A stretch of DNA of 12,422 nt from positions 1-12,422 of the forward strand of contig CAZLGM010000096.1 of NCBI GenBank assembly GCA_964558875.1, given 5' to 3'. This document shows positions 1 through 5,910 of this stretch, in pieces. The position numbers and the translations under genes are program-made. A model generated the notes under the pieces. That model worked only from the letters and a program-made list of their open reading frames with translations. It was not told where the DNA came from and searched no databases. Position 1 is the stretch's first letter, and the number at the start of each line of letters is the position of its first letter. The stretch comes from CAZLGM01 sp964558875 (lineage in GTDB: Bacteria; Desulfobacterota; Desulfobulbia; Desulfobulbales; Desulfocapsaceae).

Positions 1-30
1 TGTAGTTGACCCCATTTGAACCGTACACCC
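1..30 (+). repeat. Left terminal inverted repeat of the IS2-like element
   Basis: The first 30 bases start TGTAGTTGACCCC and contain AACCGTACACC. They pair with the reverse complement of 1355-1384, which starts TGGAGTTGCCCC and contains AACCGGACACC, if one base is gapped and a few mismatches in the middle are allowed. The conserved outer block (TG.AGTTG) and inner block (AACCG.ACACC) are what a transposase would be expected to bind and cut. Confidence 0.88.
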
Positions 31-62
31 CTATATGTTAAATAACGACTAGGGGTACGACT

Positions 63-467
63 ATGTCAAATACTAGTAATTCAAGTAAATACCAAAAAGT
101 TGAGGTTATCACCTCAGTCCAGCGCCGAAGACGATGGACAGTAGCCGAGAAGCTTCAGATCGTTGAAGAGTCTGAACTCCCCGGCATGACTGTTTCCTAT
201 GTTGCCCGTCAACATGGCATCTCTCCAAGCCAACTTTTCACATGGCGCAGACTGGCCCGAGAAGGAAAGTTCTGTGCAGTCAAAGCCGGTGAAGAGGTTG
301 TTCCAGCTTCTGAGTACAAGCAGCTCAATGCTCGTGTAAGAGAGCTGGAGAGACTCCTGGGCAAAAAGACCATGGAAAATGAAATTCTCAAAGATGCCGT
401 CAAACTTGCCCATGAAAAAAAACTGATCTCGCGTATGCCCTCTCTACCCGAGGAGGACACGCCATGA
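63..467 (+). CDS. IS2-type transposase OrfA (DNA-binding subunit)
   Basis: A 134-residue protein closely resembling IS2 OrfA (InsC family). Residues 21-62 form the helix-turn-helix DNA-binding region (RRRRWTVAEKLQIVEE, then GMTVSYVARQHGISPSQLFTWRR). Residues 84-118 form a leucine-zipper-like coiled coil ending in LLGKKTMENEILKDAV, used for multimerisation. In IS2 relatives OrfA alone represses or modulates transposition, and an OrfA-OrfB fusion made by -1 frameshifting is the transposase. The start ATG at 63 follows aggggta in the left inverted-repeat region. The stop overlaps the orfB start as ATGA (464-467). Full length and undamaged. Confidence 0.93.
   Translation: MSNTSNSSKYQKVEVITSVQRRRRWTVAEKLQIVEESELPGMTVSYVARQHGISPSQLFTWRRLAREGKFCAVKAGEEVVPASEYKQLNARVRELERLLGKKTMENEILKDAVKLAHEKKLISRMPSLPEEDTP
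415..422 (+). other. A8 slippery site for programmed -1 frameshift between orfA and orfB
   Basis: Eight consecutive A residues follow ATG near the end of orfA (E-K-K codons at 414-422). In the orfB frame there is a TGA at 413-415 immediately upstream, and the frame is then open from the A run through the orfB ATG at 464. A -1 slip on A AAA AAA would therefore yield an OrfAB fusion, as established for IS2-type elements. An unusually strong Shine-Dalgarno sequence (GAGGAGGA, 450-457) lies between the slip site and the orfB ATG, so separate initiation of orfB is also possible. Confidence 0.75.
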
Positions 468-1354
468 AACGAGTTTGTGATACGCTTGAGGTGGCCAGGT
501 CCAATATCAATGATCGAAGAAAAAGAAAGAATAGAAAGCGAGGCTGGTACAAGAAGGCTGATGATGCCAAGTTGCTTCCAATAATTCGTGAGCTTGTCGA
601 TCAGCGCCCGACATATGGCTATAGGCGCATAAATGTACATTTGAATAAACGTCTTGAGCGTGAAGGCAAGCCCAAAGTCAACCACAAACGAACCTATCGG
701 ATCATGAAGCAAAACGGGCTGTTGCTTGCCCGATATACTGGGAAAAAGGTGATCCGGTCTCATACAGGAAAAATAATCACGTTGAAAAGCAACTTGCGTT
801 GGTGTTCTGATGTTTTTGAGATCCCCTGTTGGAATAAGGACGTTGTTCGGGTTACTTTCAGTCTTGACTGTTGCGACAGAGAAGTTATGAGCTTTGTTGC
901 CACCACTGGTTGGATCAATGCAGAGATGATCCGTGATTTGATGACTCAAACCATGGAGTACCGTTTTGGAAATGTTGACCAGCTTCCTCACAAGATTGAG
1001 TGGTTGTCGGATAACGGTAAGTATTATCTTGCCAATGAAACAATCAGGTTTGCTCGTACAATCAACTTGGTTCCTTGCTCTACACCTGCATATAGTCCAG
1101 AAAGCAATGGAATGGCAGAAGCCTTTGTAAAGACCTTTAAGCGAGATTACGTCTATATTAATGACAGACCAGATGCGATAACAGTTCTTTCTCAGCTTGA
1201 TCATTGGTTCAACGACTATAACGAAAATCATCCACATAAGGGCTTAAAGATGCTTTCTCCAAGAGAATTTCGATCTGCCACGGGGCAGGATTTTTTTATC
1301 CCTCCTCAAAAAGGGATAGAAAAATCCGGTTACGTTTCTAAATCAGCAAGTTAA
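464..1354 (+). CDS. IS2-type transposase OrfB (DDE integrase domain)
   Basis: A 296-residue protein of the IS2 InsD family, carrying the rve retroviral-integrase-like catalytic domain. An HTH_21-like segment (RPTYGYRRINVHLNKR, about 48-63) precedes the catalytic core. The catalytic triad is D116 (RWCSD), D183 (WLSDNG) and E219 (NGMAEAFVKT). The second D and the E are separated by 35 residues, the classic D-35-E spacing. The C-terminal HPHKGLKMLSPREFR motif is typical of the family. The ATG overlaps the orfA stop (ATGA) and has a strong GAGGAGGA ribosome-binding site, but the active transposase is probably the frameshifted OrfAB fusion. Full length, with no missing catalytic residue. Confidence 0.94.
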   Translation: MKRVCDTLEVARSNINDRRKRKNRKRGWYKKADDAKLLPIIRELVDQRPTYGYRRINVHLNKRLEREGKPKVNHKRTYRIMKQNGLLLARYTGKKVIRSHTGKIITLKSNLRWCSDVFEIPCWNKDVVRVTFSLDCCDREVMSFVATTGWINAEMIRDLMTQTMEYRFGNVDQLPHKIEWLSDNGKYYLANETIRFARTINLVPCSTPAYSPESNGMAEAFVKTFKRDYVYINDRPDAITVLSQLDHWFNDYNENHPHKGLKMLSPREFRSATGQDFFIPPQKGIEKSGYVSKSAS

Positions 1355-1384
1355 ACGGTGTCCGGTTTTATAGGGGCAACTCCA
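1355..1384 (-). repeat. Right terminal inverted repeat of the IS2-like element
   Basis: The reverse complement begins TGGAGTTGCCCC and contains AACCGGACACC, matching the left end at bases 1-30 with one indel and several mismatches. The element ends at CA (1383-1384). The orfB stop directly abuts the repeat. Confidence 0.87.
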
Positions 1385-1536
1385 GCCACAAATCATTTCC
1401 TATATATTAAGAGGTGAAAATGGGAAATAAATCATTTTCAGATAGTTGGCGAGTTTGGTAATTTTCTCTATCACATAATTGATGATCGATACAGTTGTAA
1501 GGAGCTAAAGAGCATTCTCCATCATGGGTTCAGATT

Positions 1537-2628
1537 TTATAGTATATCAGTAAGCAGCAACCCAAAACCGATACTGTTCACATAGTTGTCGTAATTGATC
1601 AGGCTTTGACCGTAGCCGGTGAAATAGCGAATATAGCCTTTTAAAAAGTTGTATTTCCCCCACAGCGGAAAGCTCCAGCAAGTCTCAATCGCTCCTCTTT
1701 TAAAACCGGACTCCAGATGGTTACGCAGCAAAAAACTGAAGGTGTTGTTGCCATATTTATAGCCGATACGTATATGGCCATGGCCGAGGTAATCGGTAAT
1801 CTCGGGATTGTCGTCATCTTCACTTGTTTCAGGGATACGGAACCACGGTTTGATACTGAAAGTGAAGGTGTCGCCTTGAAACAACATATCGTCCCGCTTA
1901 AACAGCATACTGGCATACACCCGGTTCCAGCTTCGTGAAAGGACACCGCCTTGACCGTTGGATTGATGGGTGAAGCCAACCCTGTTGAGTGTGTTGGTAA
2001 AGCCGAATTTCTTTAGGTTTTTCGGCCGATGCTGCAGCCATATTTCCGGTTCGTGATTGGTTTCCCGAAACGGGGAAGAGAGCCGTTTGTTATACACCTG
2101 CCAGAATGAGAGGTTGGTGTAGGCGGTAAACAGATCGATGTTTTTTCCCAATATCTGAACAGCAAGAGGCAGCTTGACCGAGAACTGAAACTGTGATTCA
2201 TAGTTGTCTGCGGTGATGGATGAGTTTTGATACTGTTCCTGGTAGAGTTCGGGGTCAAAACCGTTGCCGTTGTATGTCGCAAAGAGGATATAGTTAGGTT
2301 TATGAGCCAGCAGAGTGAAAGGCCGAGGCAAAAGATCCTTCTCAACTTGATTGTCCTGATATAACGGTTTACCCAGTTTGGTACTGCTCCCGCTTTTCTG
2401 AACCGTTTGAACGGCAGCCGACTCCTGCTTTGCTGCCATATCGACACCAAGTTTTTCTTTACATTTGCTTCTCAGCTCGTAGACGGTGGTGTTGCCGGGC
2501 GCCGTTTTCAAGGCCTCAAGCATGCAGATTTCCATATCTGTTGCGGGAGGTGTGGCACCGGGACTCTGGTTTACCGGGAAGAAAAAAAGAATAGACAAAC
2601 AGATAAGCGTCAAACGCAGCTTTTTCAT
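1537..2628 (-). CDS. pldA: Outer-membrane phospholipase A (OMPLA)
   Basis: A 363-residue protein of the phospholipase A1 / OMPLA family, a 12-stranded outer-membrane barrel that dimerises with calcium and hydrolyses acyl esters of phospholipids in the outer leaflet. Residues 1 to about 25 are a signal peptide ending SPGA. Residues 30-100 are a non-barrel N-terminal extension holding two cysteines (C35, C56) in a pattern absent from E. coli OMPLA. The barrel starts near residue 103. The catalytic site is fully present: H221 and S223 in GFTHQSNGQGG and N235 in SRSWNRVY, with the same 14-residue His-Asn spacing as E. coli His142/Asn156. KPWFRIPE, DDNPEITDY and GYGQSLINYD are also diagnostic. The ATG overlaps the grdA stop (TCATGA), so translation is probably coupled to grdA. 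It is the last gene of the operon; no convincing terminator was found before the insertion sequence. Confidence 0.96.
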   Translation of the reverse strand: MKKLRLTLICLSILFFFPVNQSPGATPPATDMEICMLEALKTAPGNTTVYELRSKCKEKLGVDMAAKQESAAVQTVQKSGSSTKLGKPLYQDNQVEKDLLPRPFTLLAHKPNYILFATYNGNGFDPELYQEQYQNSSITADNYESQFQFSVKLPLAVQILGKNIDLFTAYTNLSFWQVYNKRLSSPFRETNHEPEIWLQHRPKNLKKFGFTNTLNRVGFTHQSNGQGGVLSRSWNRVYASMLFKRDDMLFQGDTFTFSIKPWFRIPETSEDDDNPEITDYLGHGHIRIGYKYGNNTFSFLLRNHLESGFKRGAIETCWSFPLWGKYNFLKGYIRYFTGYGQSLINYDNYVNSIGFGLLLTDIL

Positions 2629-3104
2629 GACTCGCTTCCCTCCCGTATTTCTTGTATAATCTTAATAATTTCTTCCTGTTTTTCTTCTTCGATTTCAAGT
2701 TCAACCATACCCATTTCCACTGTCCATACATCATCAGGGATAAGCTTTTTGAGCTCGAAGATGTGGTAGCTGTCTATACCAAGGGCAATTCCGCCAAGGG
2801 GGCCTGCAAAGCTCGGATCGCCGCTTTTAAAGGTTGTTGCCATGATCCTGAGGGTGGAGGGCTGGTTGATGCCGAGTATAACAAAAAATGGTTCATCCTT
2901 GTACTGTTCAGCCAGGGTCTTCACCGTTTCCTGGGCTGTCAGACCGACAGCGCCAGCGGCTGTTCACACGAAGCAGGCAGTCGATTCATAGATAACCTCG
3001 GCTCCGGCTGCAGCAAGGCAAGTTGAAATGGATTTGCCGGAGATATCGTCCCGCTCTCCAAAGACGATCACCTTTTTCCCCTTTAAACTGTCAAGTGATG
3101 TCAT
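2625..3104 (-). CDS. grdA: Selenoprotein GrdA, glycine/sarcosine/betaine reductase component A (Sec47)
   Basis: A 159-residue selenoprotein readable only if the TGA at 2966-2964 (codon 47) is decoded as selenocysteine. The frame is open from an ATG at 3104 (ribosome-binding site ACAGGAGAG) to a stop overlapping the pldA start. The redox motif is C44-F-V-U47-T-A-A-G-A, identical to the GrdA signature. The N-terminal KGKKVIVFGERDDISG and C-terminal SGDPSFAGPLGGIALGI, followed by the acidic helix EMGMVELEIEEEKQEEI, also match, and the length equals the family norm (about 157-159). In glycine reductase, GrdA is the cytoplasmic carrier that receives a carboxymethyl group on selenium from component B and passes it to component C, and is then reduced by thioredoxin. 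Here it lies between grdC (20 bases) and pldA (overlap), with no grdB or thioredoxin gene in view. Conventional calling would give only a 99-residue fragment from a GTG at 2924. Confidence 0.94.
2935..2966 (-). promoter_or_regulatory. Bacterial SECIS element in grdA (Sec UGA plus hairpin)
   Basis: Reading the minus strand with U of UGA as position 1, bases 16-21 (GCUGUC) pair perfectly with 27-32 (GACAGC) around the five-base loop GGUCU. The loop places G23 and U24 exactly where the essential SelB-contacting G23-U24 of the E. coli fdhF SECIS lie; the fdhF loop is AGGUCU. The bulged U17 of fdhF is not evident here; U18 appears paired. The element lies inside the coding frame just downstream of the UGA, as required for bacterial selenocysteine insertion. 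Confidence 0.88.
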
Positions 3105-3124
3105 AACGTTACTCTCCTGTTGCT

Positions 3125-4600
3125 CTAGCGTTGTGGATTGGATTCAAGAATAAATGAGACGCCGTCCATGAGACTGGTACAGCGATTCAAAAACAGGCTG
3201 GCCCTTGCCAGAAACATAGCCCGCTTGATTTCTCCCCGTTCCATAAGACGGGTGGCATGGCCGATATAAGGGACAGCCGATGGAACGTGGCCCTGGGTGG
3301 GCGTAAAACCGACCATACCCACCTGGGCGATCCAGTCGTTCATTTCCTTTTTGTCAAGCTGGTCTGCCATAACGGCCATGGCGGCAATCTTGCGGTAATT
3401 TTTAGCGGCGATATCGCCGGAACCGGCATATTCCATGATCTCCGGGTTTTGCAGTTCAGTGGCAAACCGGTTTATGTCATGGCAGGTAAGCCCCAATTGT
3501 TTAAGCGGGTTTAACAGATAATGGCGAAACACCGATTCATCACTGGTTGAGGCTCCCACAGGTACGGTGCCGACAGCGCCCGGCTCCAATCTGATGATCG
3601 GGCTTTTACTGTCGTCCGTTGTGATCAGAAAAGCCAGGGAGGCCAGACAGTCCTCTAATATCTTTTTGTCATTCTCCAGAAAAGATAAAAACTTCATACC
3701 CAGTTTGGCAAGCGACCCCCCGCCAACCACTGCCACTCGTTTGCATAAGCCGGCTTTTACAAAGGCGGCCGCAGTAACGATTGCTGAGACCGGAGCGGCA
3801 CAGAAGTTTTTTATATCCATGCCGGAACTGTTGATGCAGCCGCACATTTCCCCAATGGCTTTTGCCATCCCGCCTCCACCCCGCTGATATCGGTCGCCGC
3901 AGGCCTCTTCACCGCAACTGAGAATAAGATCGATCTGATCGGCCTGCAGTCCAGATCGGTGAAGCAACCAGTTAAGAGCAAGGGCGCCCGAACCTTTTGA
4001 GCAGAGATTTTCAAGCAGGTTCACCGCGCTTAGGTTGTCATCTCCCTGTCCTTCGGCTCTGTTGTCTCCAGAGAAGACTCCAAATGAACGATCTGCGGAG
4101 TTGATAACAAGAGGTGAATCCGAGTTATTCCGGTTGCCGACCGGGATTGCCGAATCTGAAGCCTGTTGGAGTTGCTCGCTGTAGCGTGAGAGTAGAAAGT
4201 GGTCCTGTATGGCGGATTGCAGCCGAAAAAGAGTTTCTTCATCGGTCTGGTAAAGCGGTGGATTGAGCTGGTCCGCTATTTTAAGCAGTGCGAGAAAACG
4301 GGTTTGATCAAGAATTTCCCCAAAAGGATCGGTTGGTGTTCCGGCATTCTTGAAATCGATGGGATGATCAGCCCATGGCCGGGGGATCTGCCCAAGTTTT
4401 TCCGGTGATATATTGCCAATATAGGTTTGATTTGCCGGGTAGTTGAGGGTTTCTTCGTAAGATCTAAGAGCGGATTGGAGCCGGGGAAGCAGGGCGGGGT
4501 TGTTATTTATTTCCCGTCTAGGTTTTGAGCCGTAGCGAACAAGGTCCGGCACATGTGCCAGACAGTAAGAGAAGTTGCTGATCACTACCTGTTTTGTCAT
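3125..4600 (-). CDS. grdC: GrdC-like protein, glycine reductase component C beta subunit (FabH-like fold)
   Basis: A 491-residue homologue of the glycine/sarcosine/betaine reductase complex C beta subunit. In that complex, component C takes the carboxymethyl group from selenium of GrdA as an enzyme-bound acetyl thioester, and GrdD phosphorolyses it to acetyl phosphate. Family signatures in order: FSYCLAHVPDLVRYGS (10-25), RSYEETLNYPANQTYIGN (46-63), CGEEACGDRYQRGGGG (229-244), the candidate thioester cysteine C267 in DIKNFCAAP, LQNPEIMEYAGSGD (383-396) and GFTPTQGHVPSAVPYIGHA (431-449). The fold family is related to ketoacyl-ACP synthase III (FabH). The low-complexity stretch about 145-190 (NRNNSDS, GDNRAEGQGDDN) is probably a surface linker. 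The ATG overlaps the transporter stop (ATGA), and grdA follows 20 bases later. No GrdD or GrdB lies in the window, so whether acetyl phosphate is the product is open. Confidence 0.9.
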   Translation of the reverse strand: MTKQVVISNFSYCLAHVPDLVRYGSKPRREINNNPALLPRLQSALRSYEETLNYPANQTYIGNISPEKLGQIPRPWADHPIDFKNAGTPTDPFGEILDQTRFLALLKIADQLNPPLYQTDEETLFRLQSAIQDHFLLSRYSEQLQQASDSAIPVGNRNNSDSPLVINSADRSFGVFSGDNRAEGQGDDNLSAVNLLENLCSKGSGALALNWLLHRSGLQADQIDLILSCGEEACGDRYQRGGGGMAKAIGEMCGCINSSGMDIKNFCAAPVSAIVTAAAFVKAGLCKRVAVVGGGSLAKLGMKFLSFLENDKKILEDCLASLAFLITTDDSKSPIIRLEPGAVGTVPVGASTSDESVFRHYLLNPLKQLGLTCHDINRFATELQNPEIMEYAGSGDIAAKNYRKIAAMAVMADQLDKKEMNDWIAQVGMVGFTPTQGHVPSAVPYIGHATRLMERGEIKRAMFLARASLFLNRCTSLMDGVSFILESNPQR

Positions 4601-5910
4601 AATCCCCGATTCTCCCTGGCTTTTTCTTCATCGACAAAAAAGAGCAGTATGATGCCCAGGATGAAAAAAATAATCAGTGAGACAATGGCATTGCGGGAAG
4701 AACCGCTGAAATGCCTGATGATGGCAAAGATGAATGGCCCCCAGACTGCCGAGAATTTATTGATGATCGAGTAAAAGCCGAAATATTCGGCCGGTGAATC
4801 GATCGGGATCATGGATGCATAAAAGGAACGGCTGATGGCCTGCGAGCCGCCCATGACCAGGCCGACAATTGCCCCTAAAATAAAATACTCAACAGGAGAC
4901 TGGATAAAATAGGCGTAAATGACAACACCGCTCCAGACAACCAGGGTGCACATGACAGACTGCTTGGTGCCGGTCTTTTTCGCCAGCCAGCCAAACAGCA
5001 GGGCACCGAATATGGCGACAAACTGAACGAGCAGCAGCGTCAGCATCAACGTTGTCGCGCCGAATTTCAACTCCTGTTTGCCGTAGATGGTCGCCATTTG
5101 AATAACGGTCTGAATACCTTCGTTATAGACAAGAAAAGAAATTAGAAAAAGAAGAAGGTGCGGCCGCTTTCGTACCTTTTTCATAGTCTTAACAACACGC
5201 ATGATACCGATGTAGAGATAGTTGACCCCCCTGCTGGAACCTGTGAATTTTTCAGGTGGTGACTGGGTAAATGTTCTCTCTTTGAGCAGAAAAAAAGTAA
5301 ACAGAGCAAACAGCCCCCACCAGAGTGCTGCAGTCAGCATGGCGATTCTGGCGGCGGTGGACTGTGAGATGCCAAAGGTGTCATGCATGGCGATCAGAAC
5401 CAGGGCGAAGGCGAACTGAATGCCGCCTCCGGCATATCCGTAGGCAAATCCTTTGCTGGAAATTCGATCTTCCTGCCCCTGTGAGGCGATCTGGGGGAGA
5501 AAGGCGTCATAAAACACATTGGCTCCGACAAATCCGATCTGCGAGATGATAAAGAGCAGCATGGTCTGGTACACATTCCCCTCGCCGCAAAAGGAAAGAG
5601 CGATGGATCCGGTGACACCGAGATAGCAGAAAACAAAGAGGAACCGTTTCTTTGCAGAGCAGAAATCGGCAATGGCGCCAAGGGTCGGAGCCATGAGAAA
5701 AACCAGAAAGGCGGACGCTGAGATCATGAATCCCCATAATGTTTCCGGAGCATACAGGGTGCCAGCGATGGTAAACCCTTCGGAACCGACTACAACAGAG
5801 GCAAAATACATGGGTAAAACGGCCACAGCGATGGTCGTCATGTAGGCGGAGTTGGCCCAGTCATACATGGCCCATCCGAAGATGGATCTTTTTTCAGTGG
5901 TGGATTTCAT
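4597..5910 (-). CDS. MFS transporter, UMF1 / Atg22-like family
   Basis: A 437-residue inner-membrane protein with about 12 predicted membrane helices. It belongs to the UMF1/Atg22-like branch of the major facilitator superfamily: GWAMYDWANSAY (12-23), GAIADFCSAKKRFLF (cytoplasmic loop after helix 2), NVFYDAFLPQIAS, SSKGFAYGYAGGG and GGSQAISRSFYASMIP with PAEYFGFYSIINKFSAVWGP. The substrate of bacterial members is unknown; yeast Atg22 exports amino acids from the vacuole. Its setting between acyl-activating enzymes and a phospholipase resembles the LplT-Aas pairing, in which an MFS protein flips lysophospholipids inward. Lysolipid or fatty acid transport is therefore a reasonable inference, not a demonstrated function. 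The start lies 17 bases inside the acyl-CoA synthetase gene, and the stop overlaps grdC by the ATGA motif. Confidence 0.9.
   Translation of the reverse strand: MKSTTEKRSIFGWAMYDWANSAYMTTIAVAVLPMYFASVVVGSEGFTIAGTLYAPETLWGFMISASAFLVFLMAPTLGAIADFCSAKKRFLFVFCYLGVTGSIALSFCGEGNVYQTMLLFIISQIGFVGANVFYDAFLPQIASQGQEDRISSKGFAYGYAGGGIQFAFALVLIAMHDTFGISQSTAARIAMLTAALWWGLFALFTFFLLKERTFTQSPPEKFTGSSRGVNYLYIGIMRVVKTMKKVRKRPHLLLFLISFLVYNEGIQTVIQMATIYGKQELKFGATTLMLTLLLVQFVAIFGALLFGWLAKKTGTKQSVMCTLVVWSGVVIYAYFIQSPVEYFILGAIVGLVMGGSQAISRSFYASMIPIDSPAEYFGFYSIINKFSAVWGPFIFAIIRHFSGSSRNAIVSLIIFFILGIILLFFVDEEKARENRGL

Larger units (their letters stand above)
1..1384 (+). mobile_element. IS3-family insertion sequence, IS2 subgroup, complete
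   Basis: A 1384-base element bounded by imperfect terminal inverted repeats that begin TG and end CA. It carries two overlapping frames, orfA and orfB, in the -1 relation typical of the IS3 family. Both proteins match the IS2 subgroup: OrfA has GMTVSYVARQHG and LLGKKTMENEILK, and OrfB has WCSD, LSDNG and SPESNGMAEAFVKTFKRDY. Both frames are intact and the catalytic residues are present, so it may still be active. The left end is base 1 of the window, so the left flank and any target duplication cannot be seen; the right flank starts gccac. It lies 152 bases beyond the end of pldA. Confidence 0.95.

Noticed and set aside
209..1237. A long open frame of 342 codons on the minus strand across the insertion sequence.
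   Set aside because: It is antisense to intact orfA and orfB, which have clear family motifs; the antisense protein has no recognisable features.
1385..1536. A tiny frame at 1420-1461 (13 codons after GAGGTG) and repeated AAATCATTT words between the insertion sequence and pldA.
   Set aside because: Too short to support as a gene, and the repeats are AT-rich words likely by chance; no terminator for pldA could be made out either.
2625..2924. A 99-residue gene starting at GTG 2924, or a grdA pseudogene broken by a nonsense codon.
   Set aside because: Homology to GrdA continues upstream through the TGA to an ATG with a ribosome-binding site, and the TGA sits precisely at the known selenocysteine position with a SECIS hairpin after it.
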